From assembly GCA_027575765.1 (NCBI GenBank), contig JANBPT010000079.1:17043-81042 (forward strand): DNA of 64,000 nucleotides. The letters are read 5' to 3'. The notes beneath the pieces are model-generated. The model saw only the letters and a program-made list of their open reading frames with translations. It had not been told where the DNA came from and made no database searches. This document shows, piece by piece, positions 37,001 to 48,255 of the stretch. The stretch comes from Tieghemiomyces parasiticus. Its lineage: Eukaryota > Kickxellomycota > Dimargaritomycetes > Dimargaritales > Dimargaritaceae. A program made the translations under genes and the position numbers. Numbering within the stretch: the first letter of the stretch is position 1; every line of letters begins with the position of its first letter.

Positions 37001-39658
37001 AATGCTGCTTTACCTGGATTAAACCATTGTCCACACCACTCGGTCGTGCCTGCGTTCCTGACTAGAGCAGCCTGAAAGGTTGGAACCACGAGGTCCAGGT
37101 CGTAGTGATAAATAGTCAGCATGGGCAAGCGACCAGGCCTGACATTGGTAATGAGATGGTTGATCTGGACGGGGTGATGCTGTCAGGGTAGTGTCCAATG
37201 TTTGGCTGTATCGTATAGCGACCGAGAGAAACAGGTGAGAAGCGTGGGGTGTGGTACTTGTCGAATCCTGGTATATTCTTTGTTGGTCCTTAACTATATT
37301 GGGCGTGGGCCTGTTGGTAGCTAGTTGTGCTCACCGAGTGAAAGCGTGGAAAGGAGTAAGGACATGCGGCGAAGAGATGTGTCACGCCGGATATAATAAC
37401 CGGTTGAAGTGGGGCGGCCAAGCAGCAGGGTATGGGAGGCGCAAACGTGTGGGTACGTAAGGGTGGGCGGGAGGCGCACTAGGGTCAGGGCAGTGGGTCG
37501 AGGGTAGAGGGCTAGTGGGGCATGGGGGGAGTCTGGATGGAAGTGATGGCTTTGGGTGCGATAATAAGGATACCACTATATATTAGGAAGCTCAGTTGGG
37601 ATCCATAAGCAATGTACAGTGAGTGATTGACCGCCCGAAGACCCGAACGGAACTCTCTCAAAAGCCTCGTGAGGTGTGAATCGGGACTGCTAGTCATTGC
37701 AAACCCGAATACCAAAGAAGGAATGACTTAGGGTTAGCCAAGGTGACCAATTGAATAATGCAATTCGCTGTTGACCCCAGAGCAGTATTTGTTGCACGGG
37801 TTATGTTGTAGCCATACCGACCCATCTCGATCCAACAGCATTATCCATGTCCGACCTCCACTTCCTGGTGAGCTGTGCAAATCCATAGTATGCATACTTG
37901 TTCTCAAGGCCCTTTGGCCCAGTACAGCGACACTAAATTAGACGCCTGACTGGGACGTCCTTCCGCCAACTGCACTATCTTTTACAGCCGGCCTGAGCCC
38001 TTCAATGCGGGACACTTCTCCCTAGAGAGTAGCCACCAATTAAATCCCTTAGCGAAAGAACGTCCGGTGAACTGGACAGGGACAGGGGGGGACCTGTTGT
38101 TCCCAAAAGTGCTACCATGCCAAACGGCAAGATACCCCATGCCGACCAACCCACCACCCCCCGCCTGCATTGATAGCGCCGCCTTTTCATTTCACCGATA
38201 ATGGCTCGCAATTGTGTATTCCATTGTCTCTACCACTCACACCCGGGCCTTCCACCAAAGGCCACCAGACCGGGGATCTACCGAGGACACCGTGCCGAAA
38301 GTCCAAGGACTACCCCTGGCTCCAACGACTAGCTGTTACAAGGTGTGCATAGCGCCAGCATCGAAAGATCAATGCGCACTTCTACACTTGCACTTCTACT
38401 CTTGAATAGACTCCCTATCCGGCATCCTCTCTACCTCAGGGCCTTGATGTTCAAATAATTCCAACTAACTCACTGGCGGCAGCCTAGGGCCCACGACAGA
38501 TTGTCATGTATATGTATGGGATGCCCATAAATGGGGTCTGGCCCCCACTCGACAAGTAGCCAGGCGGGGTGGATTTACTGGGGAGACGGAAAGCCACCCG
38601 GAGGTGGGGAGTGCTACGCACTGGCCAGCAACTACGAGGAAGCAGGCGACACAACGGAGAGGCAACCATGGAGGAGGGCGGGGGCCCGAGTGGGTAGAGG
38701 ATGCTAAGTGGGGAAGCTCGAGGTCGAGAGTATACCGCCGGCGGTTGCATGGAAGGTTTGGCAACCGCTGGCGGACGGTAACTTGACGTGGCTGCGGACT
38801 AGCGCATCCGTTGTGCGGCCTTGTTTATGGGCGTCACACTAGACTTACCCAACCCTTTGAGCTCATGCCTACCTTACACACGTCCCGCTCGGAAACTGTA
38901 GGGGACACGGGAGGCCGAGATTGAATCATCGGGCATACGGTTTAGGTTAGCCAACATGAAAGGTGTCGCAAGGACTGCTCCAACTCCAAAGTAAAGTGGT
39001 ATTAAGCATGTCCCTGTGGTGGGCGTAAACTTAGTTAAAGAAAACTAACGGTTAAGCTCAAGTTTAGACGGGGAGTTGGTGATTTAAGCGATGACTGTCG
39101 TTATATTGAATGGCGGCCAGTAGGTCTCCTATTCTGGAAAAATGCCCGGCATCATTCGCAGTAACTATTTAGCCTAGGTTAGAGAATCCAAGACGACAGG
39201 CCGAGTCAGGACCAGGCGCCGGCAAGGAATGGAGAGACGACTAAGTAGCTGTCGGATCGGGAATAAACCAAATAGAGAATACAAGGCCCTGAAAGGATAG
39301 CAGGCGACTCCCGGTTTGGTTAACGAAGGTGATGGAAGGGTGGGGCCACCGTGGGGATAGGAGGGTAGACCTTCCAGTAATCAACTACTCTAAGGCGCCA
39401 CCACCAAGGTTAGGTGGCAGTGCTTGGGACGGAAAGGCAGCCGGTTGGCCTCACTTGGGATATGGATCAGGAAGTGGGGGAGGTTTAGGCTATGACAGCC
39501 ATCTATCGATGCCATAAAAACGATTGCCAGTTTCCAAGTCGAATGATGTATATTAACTATAATCACCGTTACTCTATACCACTTGGCGGGCCCCTTCTAT
39601 CCAGCTATCATAGCAGACTCTAAGGTCATGTGGCTGGAGCCTGGATAGCTCCCGATTG
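37001..39658. other. Intergenic region, nothing recognised
   Basis: I see no coding sequence with family resemblance, no RNA gene and no strong repeat. The longest frames (86-88 codons near 38484-38764, minus) overlap each other in different frames and look like chance. Confidence 0.5.
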
Positions 39659-40060
39659 CTAGGTGGTCACGAGCGCCTCCGCCGTGGTAAACTTATTGCC
39701 CCTCAGTCGTTGTTTGATGTTCCTCAACAGCCAGAAGCTACAAGGGGGCCAGGTCTGGACTGTTAGGAGGGGCTAACTGAAGTTTGGGTTTAAAGGCGGA
39801 AATGTAGGCCTGGGTTGCTGCAGTGCAATGTGGTGGTGCATTATTGTGGTAGAGCTGTGGAAGGTAATGGTCCAGACTTCCACGCGCCTCCCCCCAGGCC
39901 TGGACCATGGGCTTCAGCTTGTACTCTACATAGAGTTCGGTGGAGACCTTGGCACCCGGGGGCTTGCCATGCAGGTGCAACAGGCCACACCTGATGAAAA
40001 GCAATGGTTAGCATCACCTTGGGTGCGATATGGCCCCGTAAACTTTGCTACTGTCATCTG
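39659..40060 (-). mobile_element. Degenerate mariner-type (DD34D) transposase remnant
   Basis: Reading the minus strand across two frame disruptions gives the core of a mariner transposase: a PKVM start, GLLHLHGKPPGAKVSTELY, HNNAPPH, PNSPDLAP, then FWLLRNIKQRLRG and NKFTTAEA. The order and spacing match the catalytic domain of the Tc1/mariner superfamily. The second catalytic Asp (of HDN) reads Asn. Exactly 34 residues separate it from the position where the third Asp should follow SPDLAPL, which is now a TAG followed by a frameshift. Another frame change lies near 39990. The part before the PKVM block, with the first Asp and the DNA-binding region, was not recognised. The element is non-functional. 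Inverted repeats were not identified. Confidence 0.82.
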
Positions 40061-40749
40061 ACAGGTGGCTAGACCGGGAATCATCTTCAAGGTACTAGTG
40101 GTCCATATGGAAGCAAGCTAGCCGGTGGTTAGTGGGGCTAGAATATAGTCTGCCTTGTGACCCTCACAATAGTAATTAATAAAAGGACCCATAGATCACG
40201 CCTGGTTAACTTGGGTAGAGTGGGGGAAGGGTTTTTTAAAAAAGTAATGATGGATGGCTAAACCTGCAAGGTGTGAAGTCAGAAATGGTTCAATCCTGGA
40301 GTGGGTTAAACCAATCGACTTGTCATTATTGATTCTCTGAGGTTCTGTTTGAACCACTACGTTCTAAGACCTCCAGCTTAAAAGTATTCGATGGCTTAGT
40401 CTCACCTAGATTTACCATAATTTCTAGCATCACTCGAATACGGGCATTTTCATCGTCAACTCGTATTTCAGATAATTTTGATGTAGCTACGAGGGAAATA
40501 CGATTTTGCTACATAGAGATGACAACTTGTGTGTAAATAGTAGGTTATGGTACCACTGTGGTTTATTATATATATATAGCAACGAGACAGTAAAAAGAGA
40601 AAGGGAAACTAGGCGGATCACCGCTGAAACGGATTGGTAGAGGCCGGTAAGGGTATATTTGGTACATTATATAATGAATTGGTCCGCCTGGGCGGAAAAA
40701 AATTGCTGGTCAGCAGGTGTCATTGGTCAAGGGCCGCGGGGGCTTTAAA
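40061..40749. other. Intergenic A/T-rich region beyond the mariner remnant
   Basis: This stretch may hold further decayed transposon sequence, since the 5' half of a mariner element would lie here, but I cannot recognise it. A (TA)n run occurs at about 40567-40577. No gene is supported. Confidence 0.4.
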
Positions 40750-42056
40750 TTAACCCCCAAGGGGGTTACTTTCTTCGGGCGTGACCCGGGCCTGCTTGCT
40801 GTTCAGCCAGCTTAGGTACGAATTCCAGAATAGGGAGACCAGGCTGACGAACGGCACCTGATAGGTAAGCGGTACGTAGCAGAAGTTAACGTACTGCACG
40901 AGAGGCCAGACTTTATAGTTGGCAAACAGGGCCGGCAAGTAGTTCTGTGGAAAATGGATCGAATAGAGAGGGATGGTAATCGGAGGGGATGGCACGGTAT
41001 GGTATGGGTGGAAATTAGCCTGATTCCAGTTAATCGGACTTCGAACGGCCGTCATAACGAGGACGGGAGCGGAACCTGAAGGGGTGTTCAGGGGTAGTTA
41101 TGGGTATCGATAGCGTCCCTCCTTTTCCCGCAGGCCCTTGAATGTCCAAGGAGACCGGGCGTATCCTCTATCTCTTCGATCTGCTTGATTTCTTCATTGA
41201 TCAATCAGGGTGACATACCCAGGCTACTCGCTACCAGTGCGCACAAGTAACAAGGATTTTGCTTTTGACTTACCTGGGAAAACTTTTCTTTGATCTCCCG
41301 GAGGCGGCCGCCCTCGATGAGAGTGATAAATGTGAAAAACAGCCCGATACCGACCGGTGCCCACATGAGCTGGTCGGTGAGGACACGCTTTCCGACGGCG
41401 TGGACCGTCGACCAGGTCGAGCTAGACGTGAGGACTGACTGGGCCACCGTTCGACCGGTAGCGGCCACGGAGCCGGCCACCGCAGGTGCCGCGCCCTTGA
41501 GGGGTACGGGGAACTGAGAGTTGAGAAACGTGTACCACAGGTTGAGCACGGGGGCGATGCCGGCACCGTAGGCTGCAAAGTTGACTACCCGGCGGTAGTC
41601 CAAGGTAAACGAGGGTACCTGGGCGACGGTAGCAGGGGGCAGGCGGGTGGGGTCAAAGTGCTGCGTGGCGTTCCGGGCCGCAGCTAAACTGGCCGCCGAG
41701 CCGTCACTGGCGGCGGCCACCGTAGCCCAGGCCGGGATCTGGCCTTTGGCGTCGACTGGGACGGTGACCGCTGTGAAGGTATCGGCCACCGTGGGTTCAC
41801 CCGTTGCACCCAAGCCACCGCTGGGCATTTGTCTACCGGCCTGCTCCTCAAGCATAGTATCGTCCAGGGTAATGAGGGGCACCTCTGCCGCTGGACGATG
41901 CTTCACCTCGTGCTTGACCGTGCGTGCCGAAATCGCTTGGGCTACAACATCTGATGCGGCGCACAGGGTGGCGTTCGTGAGCGAGAGCGTCAGCACTGGG
42001 TGGGATTTGGCGCTCGCGGCATAAAAGCCGATAGCGGCCCGGAAGAAATGCGCCAT
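40750..42056 (-). CDS. Mpv17/PMP22/Sym1-family membrane protein
   Basis: Two exons, 42056..41274 and 40944..40750, are joined in phase 0 across a 329 bp intron (GTAAGT donor, TTCCACAG acceptor), giving about 325 residues. The N-terminus (FYAASAKSHPVLTLSLTNA...SDVVAQ) is the first Mpv17 helix. DYRRVVNFAAYG, NLWYTFL and LTDQLMWAPVGIGLFF follow. Exon 2 supplies the signature NYKVWPLVQYVNFCYVPL and the closing FWNSYLSW. Family members are four-helix proteins of the mitochondrial inner membrane (Sym1, MPV17) or the peroxisomal membrane (PMP22/PXMP2). Between helices 1 and 2 lies an extra polar Ala/Thr/Pro-rich insertion of roughly 90-100 residues, absent from yeast Sym1 (about 197 residues). Reading straight through the intron would remove the signature, so the splice is well supported. 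Confidence 0.92.
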
Positions 42057-43792
42057 AGGTATACAAAGGGTGGGCGTCTAGAGTAGAGGCCGACCAGAGA
42101 GATGCACGGCTAAGGAATGTAAAGTGCCCACGGCGGGTCAGAAGCCCAGAGGGTGGCAGGAGGGCAAGGCTGGGAAGGGCGGGTACGGGTACTACGAGGG
42201 TTCAAGAGGTGGACCGTAAAGGTACGCTAGCACAGTTAGGTCAGCAATGGGAACGACAGGGTGTAAGTGAAGTAGAATGGAAGACACAAGGGTTGAAACC
42301 TGCCAAGTGTGGCGGAGGCCTGAAGCATGAGCCAGAGGGTAAATACAAAGGACCGTAGACGAGAACGTAGGTGTCCAACTTAGGGGAATGGGCACGGAAC
42401 GCGCGCTGAATCGATACCATCTAAGTGGGAGAGGCGGTGCTGGGTGGGCCTTAAGTAGATGACAGAGGCCATGATGAACGCCATCGACCCTTATCATTGT
42501 TGCAAGCACCTAATCATCCACACCTTAATCCACACGGCCGTACGCCCGCCAACGCCCATCGGGTAAGTGGGGAGAATCTTAACACAGATGAGGTCATTGG
42601 GCGAAACGGGAATCTCCGGGGTACCACCGCTCACGAACATCTATCGGATAGCGGCGAAAGGGTGACGTACGGCGCGCCAACTCGTACCATTTCCGAGCAT
42701 AAGTAGGGCGAGAGGGTCTGTTGACTGGGGCTATGGAACATGTCACAGGAGAGAACCGCCCCTAGTGGGTGGATATGATTTCAGAGTAAGCAATAATGAA
42801 CAGAACAGGGCTGCAGTGATCATGTCTGATACCGGGGGGATGCATAATCTGGTAGTCAACAGACCCTGACCATGCTCAGTAATCAAACGATAAGCGATCT
42901 TAGATAGGGCCGAAGGTGGAAGGGAGGTTACGAGCTAGGTTATCCTAACGACCTCCAGGGCCGCGGTGGTGAAAGTCCCGATCACAAGAGCGTGTGTGCT
43001 GTTTATTGTATGGCAAGAAGGGCTGGTCGCCTGGCAACGAGGGGGGGGACTACATACACGGTCCATAGAGTCATTGTCACTATTGTACTGGGAGCGTTGA
43101 AAAGAAAGGTGCGACCCTAAGGGCCAAGGATGTCCTGCCGTGTGATAAATTCCTGGCATGTAGAGGACCAGGCTAGGCTGTACATACTGAGTCGCTTTTT
43201 TGTTGCTATAACCTTCGACTAGTCTGACCTTATAAAGCTGACGAGTCTGTTACCCCCCCCCCTCGCCCCCTTCCCCATAGTTCCACAGTGAGTAAATTAG
43301 GAGCGGATGGCCCGTCTCGTGCTTCCCACAAGTCATTGGTCAAGTACCAGTCGTGGTATATAAACCACCCACCCTTGCTAAACTCCGATTAGCTTTGCAT
43401 AAAACATCCCGGCCTAGCGCAGGTTGCTCAATATCAATGGGCGAATCCTGTTCCTCGTGCTTTAGGGTATACTCAATCTACCTTTCGAGGCAGATAATGT
43501 GGCGTTTTTGAGAATTCTGTTCCCGACGAGTTACCTCACGGTAGCCCTAGTCGGTAGGAGGCCAACGCCCCATACATTTACTCAGCACTTTATAGCTGTA
43601 CTATCCAATTTCAAAAGAAAACCAACCCAACCTACATTATGAGAATAGACTCTCACAAGTGGGACGTACTTTGATATTGAGCAATTCACATGACGAAGCA
43701 TGGACCCGCCTGACTCACATAATTTCCTGGCCTGCCTACTTTTACTATCAATGTCTTGAATTCGGTATTTTACTGGTAAGATCTAAGCTGGT
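42057..43792. other. Intergenic region upstream of the Mpv17 gene
   Basis: The first 450 bases are the promoter and leader of the Mpv17-family gene. Beyond that I see only short chance frames and a C10 run at 43253-43262. No gene or RNA is supported. Confidence 0.5.
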
Positions 43793-45688
43793 TTAATAGA
43801 GCGCTCGCATAACCAGTCGTAGATTTTGCGGCCGGTTCAGAGCAAAGGGTGGAGAGTATACCGGATCTTCCCCGCGCGGTCCGTAATCCAGTGACCACTC
43901 GTACTTACGCAGCAGCATGGAGGCCACCATTTTCTGCTCCAGCATGGAGAAATTCTTGGCAATACATTGGCGCGCGCCGCCACCGAACGGGAAGAACGAT
44001 CCATTGACGAGACGTTTCACCGAGTATGCTGAGACGCCGGCTCCATAGTGACTACCACGGGATGCCCCTTCAAGGAATCGTTCGGGCCGGAACACGTTAG
44101 CATCGGGGCCGTAGTTCGTGGGGCTGCGCTGCAGAGCCATGATGTGGATGCCGACTCGAACGTTAGCAGGAACGGATACCTGGCCCGCGATGATCTGAGG
44201 TACTACAGTTTCGCGGGCCACCATGGTGGCAAATGGTGGGTTGAGCCGGAGGTTTTCATGCAGGGAGGCCGCAACATATACTAAACTTCGTAACTGTTCG
44301 TCGGTGGGGATACGGTCGTGCGGATCGTATTTTCCTTCGCCCAGGATAGATTGTACCTCGGTCCGGGCTTTGGCCTGCACTTCCGGATGCTGCGCCATGG
44401 TGTACATCCAGAACCCCAGGGCCCCGGCGGTGGTCTCCTGGCCGGCGAGGTAAAACACCACCGCATTATCCCGGAGTTCTTGGCCCGTTAGCGGTAGTAG
44501 CGGAGGGCTAGTAGGGGCGGATGGTCCAGTCGAAATTCGGCGATCGGCTGCGACGTACGCCTGCAACATCAAGGTTAGCAGGTCTGCCCGGGTAGGGTCA
44601 ACAATTGGAGCGGAAACCGCTAGATCCCGTCGTTTACGCTCAATCACACCAAAAAGCAGCCCATCGAGTTCGGCAATCATGGCTGCCAACTGCCGCCTCC
44701 GAAATCCTGGCAAATTATCCAACCAGGGAAACAAAATGTACAGCGGATTACACAGCTGATCAACGATAGAAGCCAGGAGGACGGCGTACTTGGAGTCCGG
44801 GTTTTCAAGAGACCGGAAGTCGTAGCCGTAGACAGTGCGGCCCAGGATATCCATAGTCAACCGGCCAAGATAGGCGTCCATGGCCACGGTACAGGCCTGT
44901 CCGTTGATGCCGGCTCGGAGGCTGGGGAAATCCCGGACCAGGGCAGTAAACATGCGCCGGACGGTATCGCCCATGATTTGAGCGGGCGAGGCCTGGTGAA
45001 AGGCCGGACTGACCATCCTCCGGATCCGCCGCCAATCGCGGCTGTGGGCGAAGGCGAGACTATTGCCAACGAACCGGCGGAACATGGAGTTAGGGTGGTT
45101 CGCGTTGGGTGTGACCTTTTCAATAATGTCTAGATAGTGCCGCCAAAAGTAGAACGGGAGGAATCGGGTAGGCGGAGGGAAATCGGGTTAGGTGAGTTGT
45201 CATTGCCGTTTTGCTCCGCCGCCAAGCAGCTTAAAGGCTTTTGCCAAACCATGGTATCCATAAATGTGGTTCCTTACCGTTGGTGCGAGCAAAGATTTCC
45301 CTGGCATGCTCATCGTTAGCGGTCATCAGCCGCCATGCGCCTCCGTTCCAGATCTATGCGTGCCAAATAGAGGTGGTGGTTAAAAATGGCGTAATAATCA
45401 TATTAGTAAACCTTGTTGAAAATCAATCATTTCCACCCTGCGCTAGGGGGGATTCGGTCGTCTTTCACCTACAATAAACGTGTCATGGTCAGCGTAAAAT
45501 TGTTGCACTTCGAGAAACTGGTCCCTAGGTGGGGTACGCCGGTACGCCCATTCCATCACCTTGGACAGCGGGACCGCCGGGACGCCGTGCAGGTACTGTG
45601 GGACCCGTAGAAAGTAATAAATCGTGCCGCACGCAATGGTCAGGAGGACCATTATAAGTCCACACCATATGCCAAGCGTCGCCGTCAT
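43793..45688 (-). CDS. Cytochrome P450 monooxygenase
   Basis: Three exons (45688..45473, 45353..45278, 45129..43793) encode about 542 residues. The introns are 119 and 148 bp, with donors GTAGGT and GTAAGG and phases 0 and 1. The ATG at 45688 precedes a hydrophobic membrane anchor (TATLGIWCGLIMVLLTIAC). The 76 bp middle exon supplies the strand region IWNGGAWRLMTANDEHA, needed before the C-helix WRRIR (Trp130). Later motifs are AGQETT of the I helix (326-331), the ExxR pair Glu389/Arg392, FRPERF, and the haem loop FPFGGGARQC with Cys486 as the axial thiolate. All the catalytic hallmarks are intact, so an active ER-anchored oxidase is likely. The residue two after Cys is Ala rather than the usual Gly. 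The substrate and CYP family cannot be read from sequence alone, and no biosynthetic cluster surrounds it. Confidence 0.95.
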
Positions 45689-46799
45689 TACAGAATCACG
45701 CCAGTAACCCCTCCTCTTAGCCACGGGGGAGATTCAGAATTGGATCAAACGCAATGCAGGGTAAACGCAAATTCCAAGTATCACCTGAACATGAACAGCG
45801 AAACCTAGGGTGGTGTGGCTGGATTAGGGATTACCTTGAGCTGAGTGGCCTCAAAAAAACCCCCCGATGCCAAAGGAAATACGGAAATAAGGTGGGCCGA
45901 ATTGTCCAAATAGACGGAAGGGGTTGCCATGGACCAGGGGCTAGAATGGCCCGCCACGTGCTGAGGTGACCCTGCAGTGATGAGATCGTGAATAGACTGA
46001 CTACAGTAGTTACTTGCTGATGTTAAAGGGAGGAAGATGGACTCAGAGCGGTTAGCTGCACAAAAAGCGATACGAAGATTATCGGATATTAGTCCGAAGG
46101 AGTATAGTATAGCGAATTACGGGCTCGGATAGCTGAGGGGGAGGGAGGAGGTAAGGTAATGTATGCGAGTGATCGAAGGCCATGGATACGTTGTATCGAG
46201 GGAAAACAGGTTAACGCAGTTAGGTCTCAGGTGAGGGTTACAGGTAATCCGACCGATGGACTAGGGAACGTCAAGGCGGACACGTAAGGAGAATGGTAGA
46301 ATCACGGAACGAAAATAGAGTTACGGGTAACCCGGTGGGTCTATATGCAGTAACTATAGTGACAATAGCGGTATCCACGGGGTCTCTACTTTACAGATAA
46401 CAGAAATGAGAGCTAAAAGTTAAGTACAGGCGTCGAGAGGACAGATGCCGGAATGAAGGAGGTCGTCGCGCCAGTCCTGGAAGGTTATATACACCTCACC
46501 CTTCGCAGGGGCCTGCAAGGTACCAAGCTAATGTCCGACACACACCAGATGGTAAAGTGGCAGTCGTGTAGCACCCAGTTAGACGTGAGTACTTCACCCT
46601 GGGGCGGCGTGATGGTAAAAGTGACGAACCCCGACGCCCCAGGATGAAGACACCGACTTCCCTTTACAGGGATATTATTAGCGTTACTTTGTTGGATATG
46701 TGCAGATCACATGGACGCAAAGACGATAGTAGAGGATTGCACAGTCCTGGTTAACATTGAAAAAATAGGTGGTTACGGACATCAAAAGCTAAAAAATAT
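45689..46799. other. Intergenic region between P450 and tRNA-Asn
   Basis: This contains the P450 promoter. An ATG-started frame of 64 codons (46453-46647 plus) has no family resemblance. Nothing else is supported. Confidence 0.5.
46791..46796 (-). terminator. RNA polymerase III T6 terminator of tRNA-Asn
   Basis: Six T residues on the minus strand begin four bases after the discriminator base of the tRNA gene, the usual place for a Pol III stop. Confidence 0.8.
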
Positions 46800-46873
46800 C
46801 GCTCCTGGGTGGGCTTGAACCACCAACCTCCTGATTAACAGTCAGACGCGCTAGCCGATTGCGCCACAGAAGC
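46800..46873 (-). tRNA. tRNA-Asn (anticodon GTT)
   Basis: The 74-base minus-strand sequence folds as a standard cloverleaf without an intron. The acceptor stem GCTTCTG pairs with CAGGAGC (one G-T wobble), with discriminator G. The D arm contains the A-box sequence GGCGCAATCGGCTAGCGCG. The anticodon loop CTGTTAA places GTT at 46837-46839 (plus coordinates), and the T arm carries the B-box GGTTCAAGCC. A T6 terminator follows. It reads the AAY codons of cytosolic mRNA. It is the only tRNA gene I see in the window. Confidence 0.95.
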
Positions 46874-47830
46874 CGATGTTTCAAGATATCTCGTTATTTT
46901 ATATATTACTACACTAATGAATAGAAGTTGCCTCATTTCTTTGGTCTTTTACAACTCTAGTCGATGGGTGGCTGTTTCGTACCTGATGTAATATCAGTTA
47001 ACGTACAGTATCCGATGTTCCCGGTTGAGTGTAGTCTATTTTGGGGCTCTATCATGTTTCCATATATTACTTCGGGCGCTCTAATGTAGGGGTGAAGCGT
47101 TGGCCAATCGACCTCTAGAACTGCGTAGTACTGGGGTAAGGTTGGAGGTAGCCAGGCTCGCTCCCCTCTCGGACCTCAGCTTTCAAAAGTAACCTCCGGG
47201 CCCACTCATACCAGCTTTCCTACATGTTGGAATTGGAACAAGGGGGGGGGAGTTATCTCGGATTTCATCATGGTGCCTCGATGGATGATTGTGTGACCGA
47301 ATGTATGGCTGCTACTTAGGAATAAACAATTACCATCCGATTGTTATTTTTTTTTTGGTTGGGGAGGAGCTGGACTATCGGTGGACTGCTGCCCGACCAA
47401 CATGTGAGGTCAGCGCAGCGGTTGGTTACACCGATGACGCTACATCGATGGCGGGCCAGCTTCTGCCTTCTTTGCCCCTCCGTAAGACCGAGAGTGCCAA
47501 GAAGGGCCTTGCCGGGCTTCCTGTGTGCCATGGATGGCCTGGTGAGCATGCGTAACAGTCAACTCATCATGCGTATGTTTAAGTCAGCAGACGCATGAAC
47601 CCTAAAACCCCTCCAGTTCGGGCAGCGGGTCCTTGGGCAGGCCTTTGTCGATCATCCAGCCTGGGCAACCATGGCGTAGACGCGCTCTAACAGCCCACTC
47701 TACGTGCGGCCGCCCCCACAGTGGGACGCGTCCCCGCTGGGTTCGCGGGGCCGGGGGTGTAGTGGGGTCGGGATCCGCTGTGGGGCGGCCGAGCCTCCCC
47801 TCCTTCCCACCACCGTGTGTGCTGGGTTTA
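46874..47830. other. Intergenic region between tRNA-Asn and C2 gene
   Basis: No gene is supported. Frames at 47289-47598 overlap on both strands and have no family resemblance. A T9 run lies at about 47347. The C/T-rich leader of the C2 gene starts near the right end. Confidence 0.5.
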
Positions 47831-48255
47831 AGACTCCGCGCGACCTACTGAACCCGTGTGGCCGCTTTCCCAGCCCTGCTGCACCCCTCCGCCTCCCCTT
47901 TTCCCCATTCCTGTGTACGGGTTGCCGGGTAAACGACCGTGCCAACTATCACCCACCTGATTCCCCCCCGACCGCCACTTGTTCTTTATACTCCTTTCGA
48001 CCCCACTATCTCTCTTTTAGAAGACCGCTTGCGCGTATACCCTGCCGACGCCGGCGCACCACCCCCTCCGCTTGTCACCAACCCCGCGTACACGGCTCTT
48101 CCCGCCCACCTACCCACGCGTCGTCATTTCTACACCCCGGGACCGCTCGGACCTCAGGCTACTTCGTCCGCCGCGCTCTAGCCCAATCAGCTGGCTCTCT
48201 ACCCCGACCGTCGCCTAGTCTTGGCCCCTTCCCCCCGCCCTTTACTTCGCCCACC
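47831..48255 (+). promoter_or_regulatory. Pyrimidine-rich leader of the C2-domain gene
   Basis: About 425 bases of C/T-rich plus-strand sequence run up to the ATG. The frame of the gene is open through most of it but has no ATG, and the translation is low-complexity Pro/Ser/Arg. I therefore treat it as promoter/5' UTR. Confidence 0.5.

Noticed and set aside
41205..41273. C-terminus of the Mpv17 ORF as read through (VSQKQNPCYLCALVAS)
   Set aside because: It starts exactly at a GTAAGT donor. Splicing to 40944 restores the family signature, so these residues are intronic.
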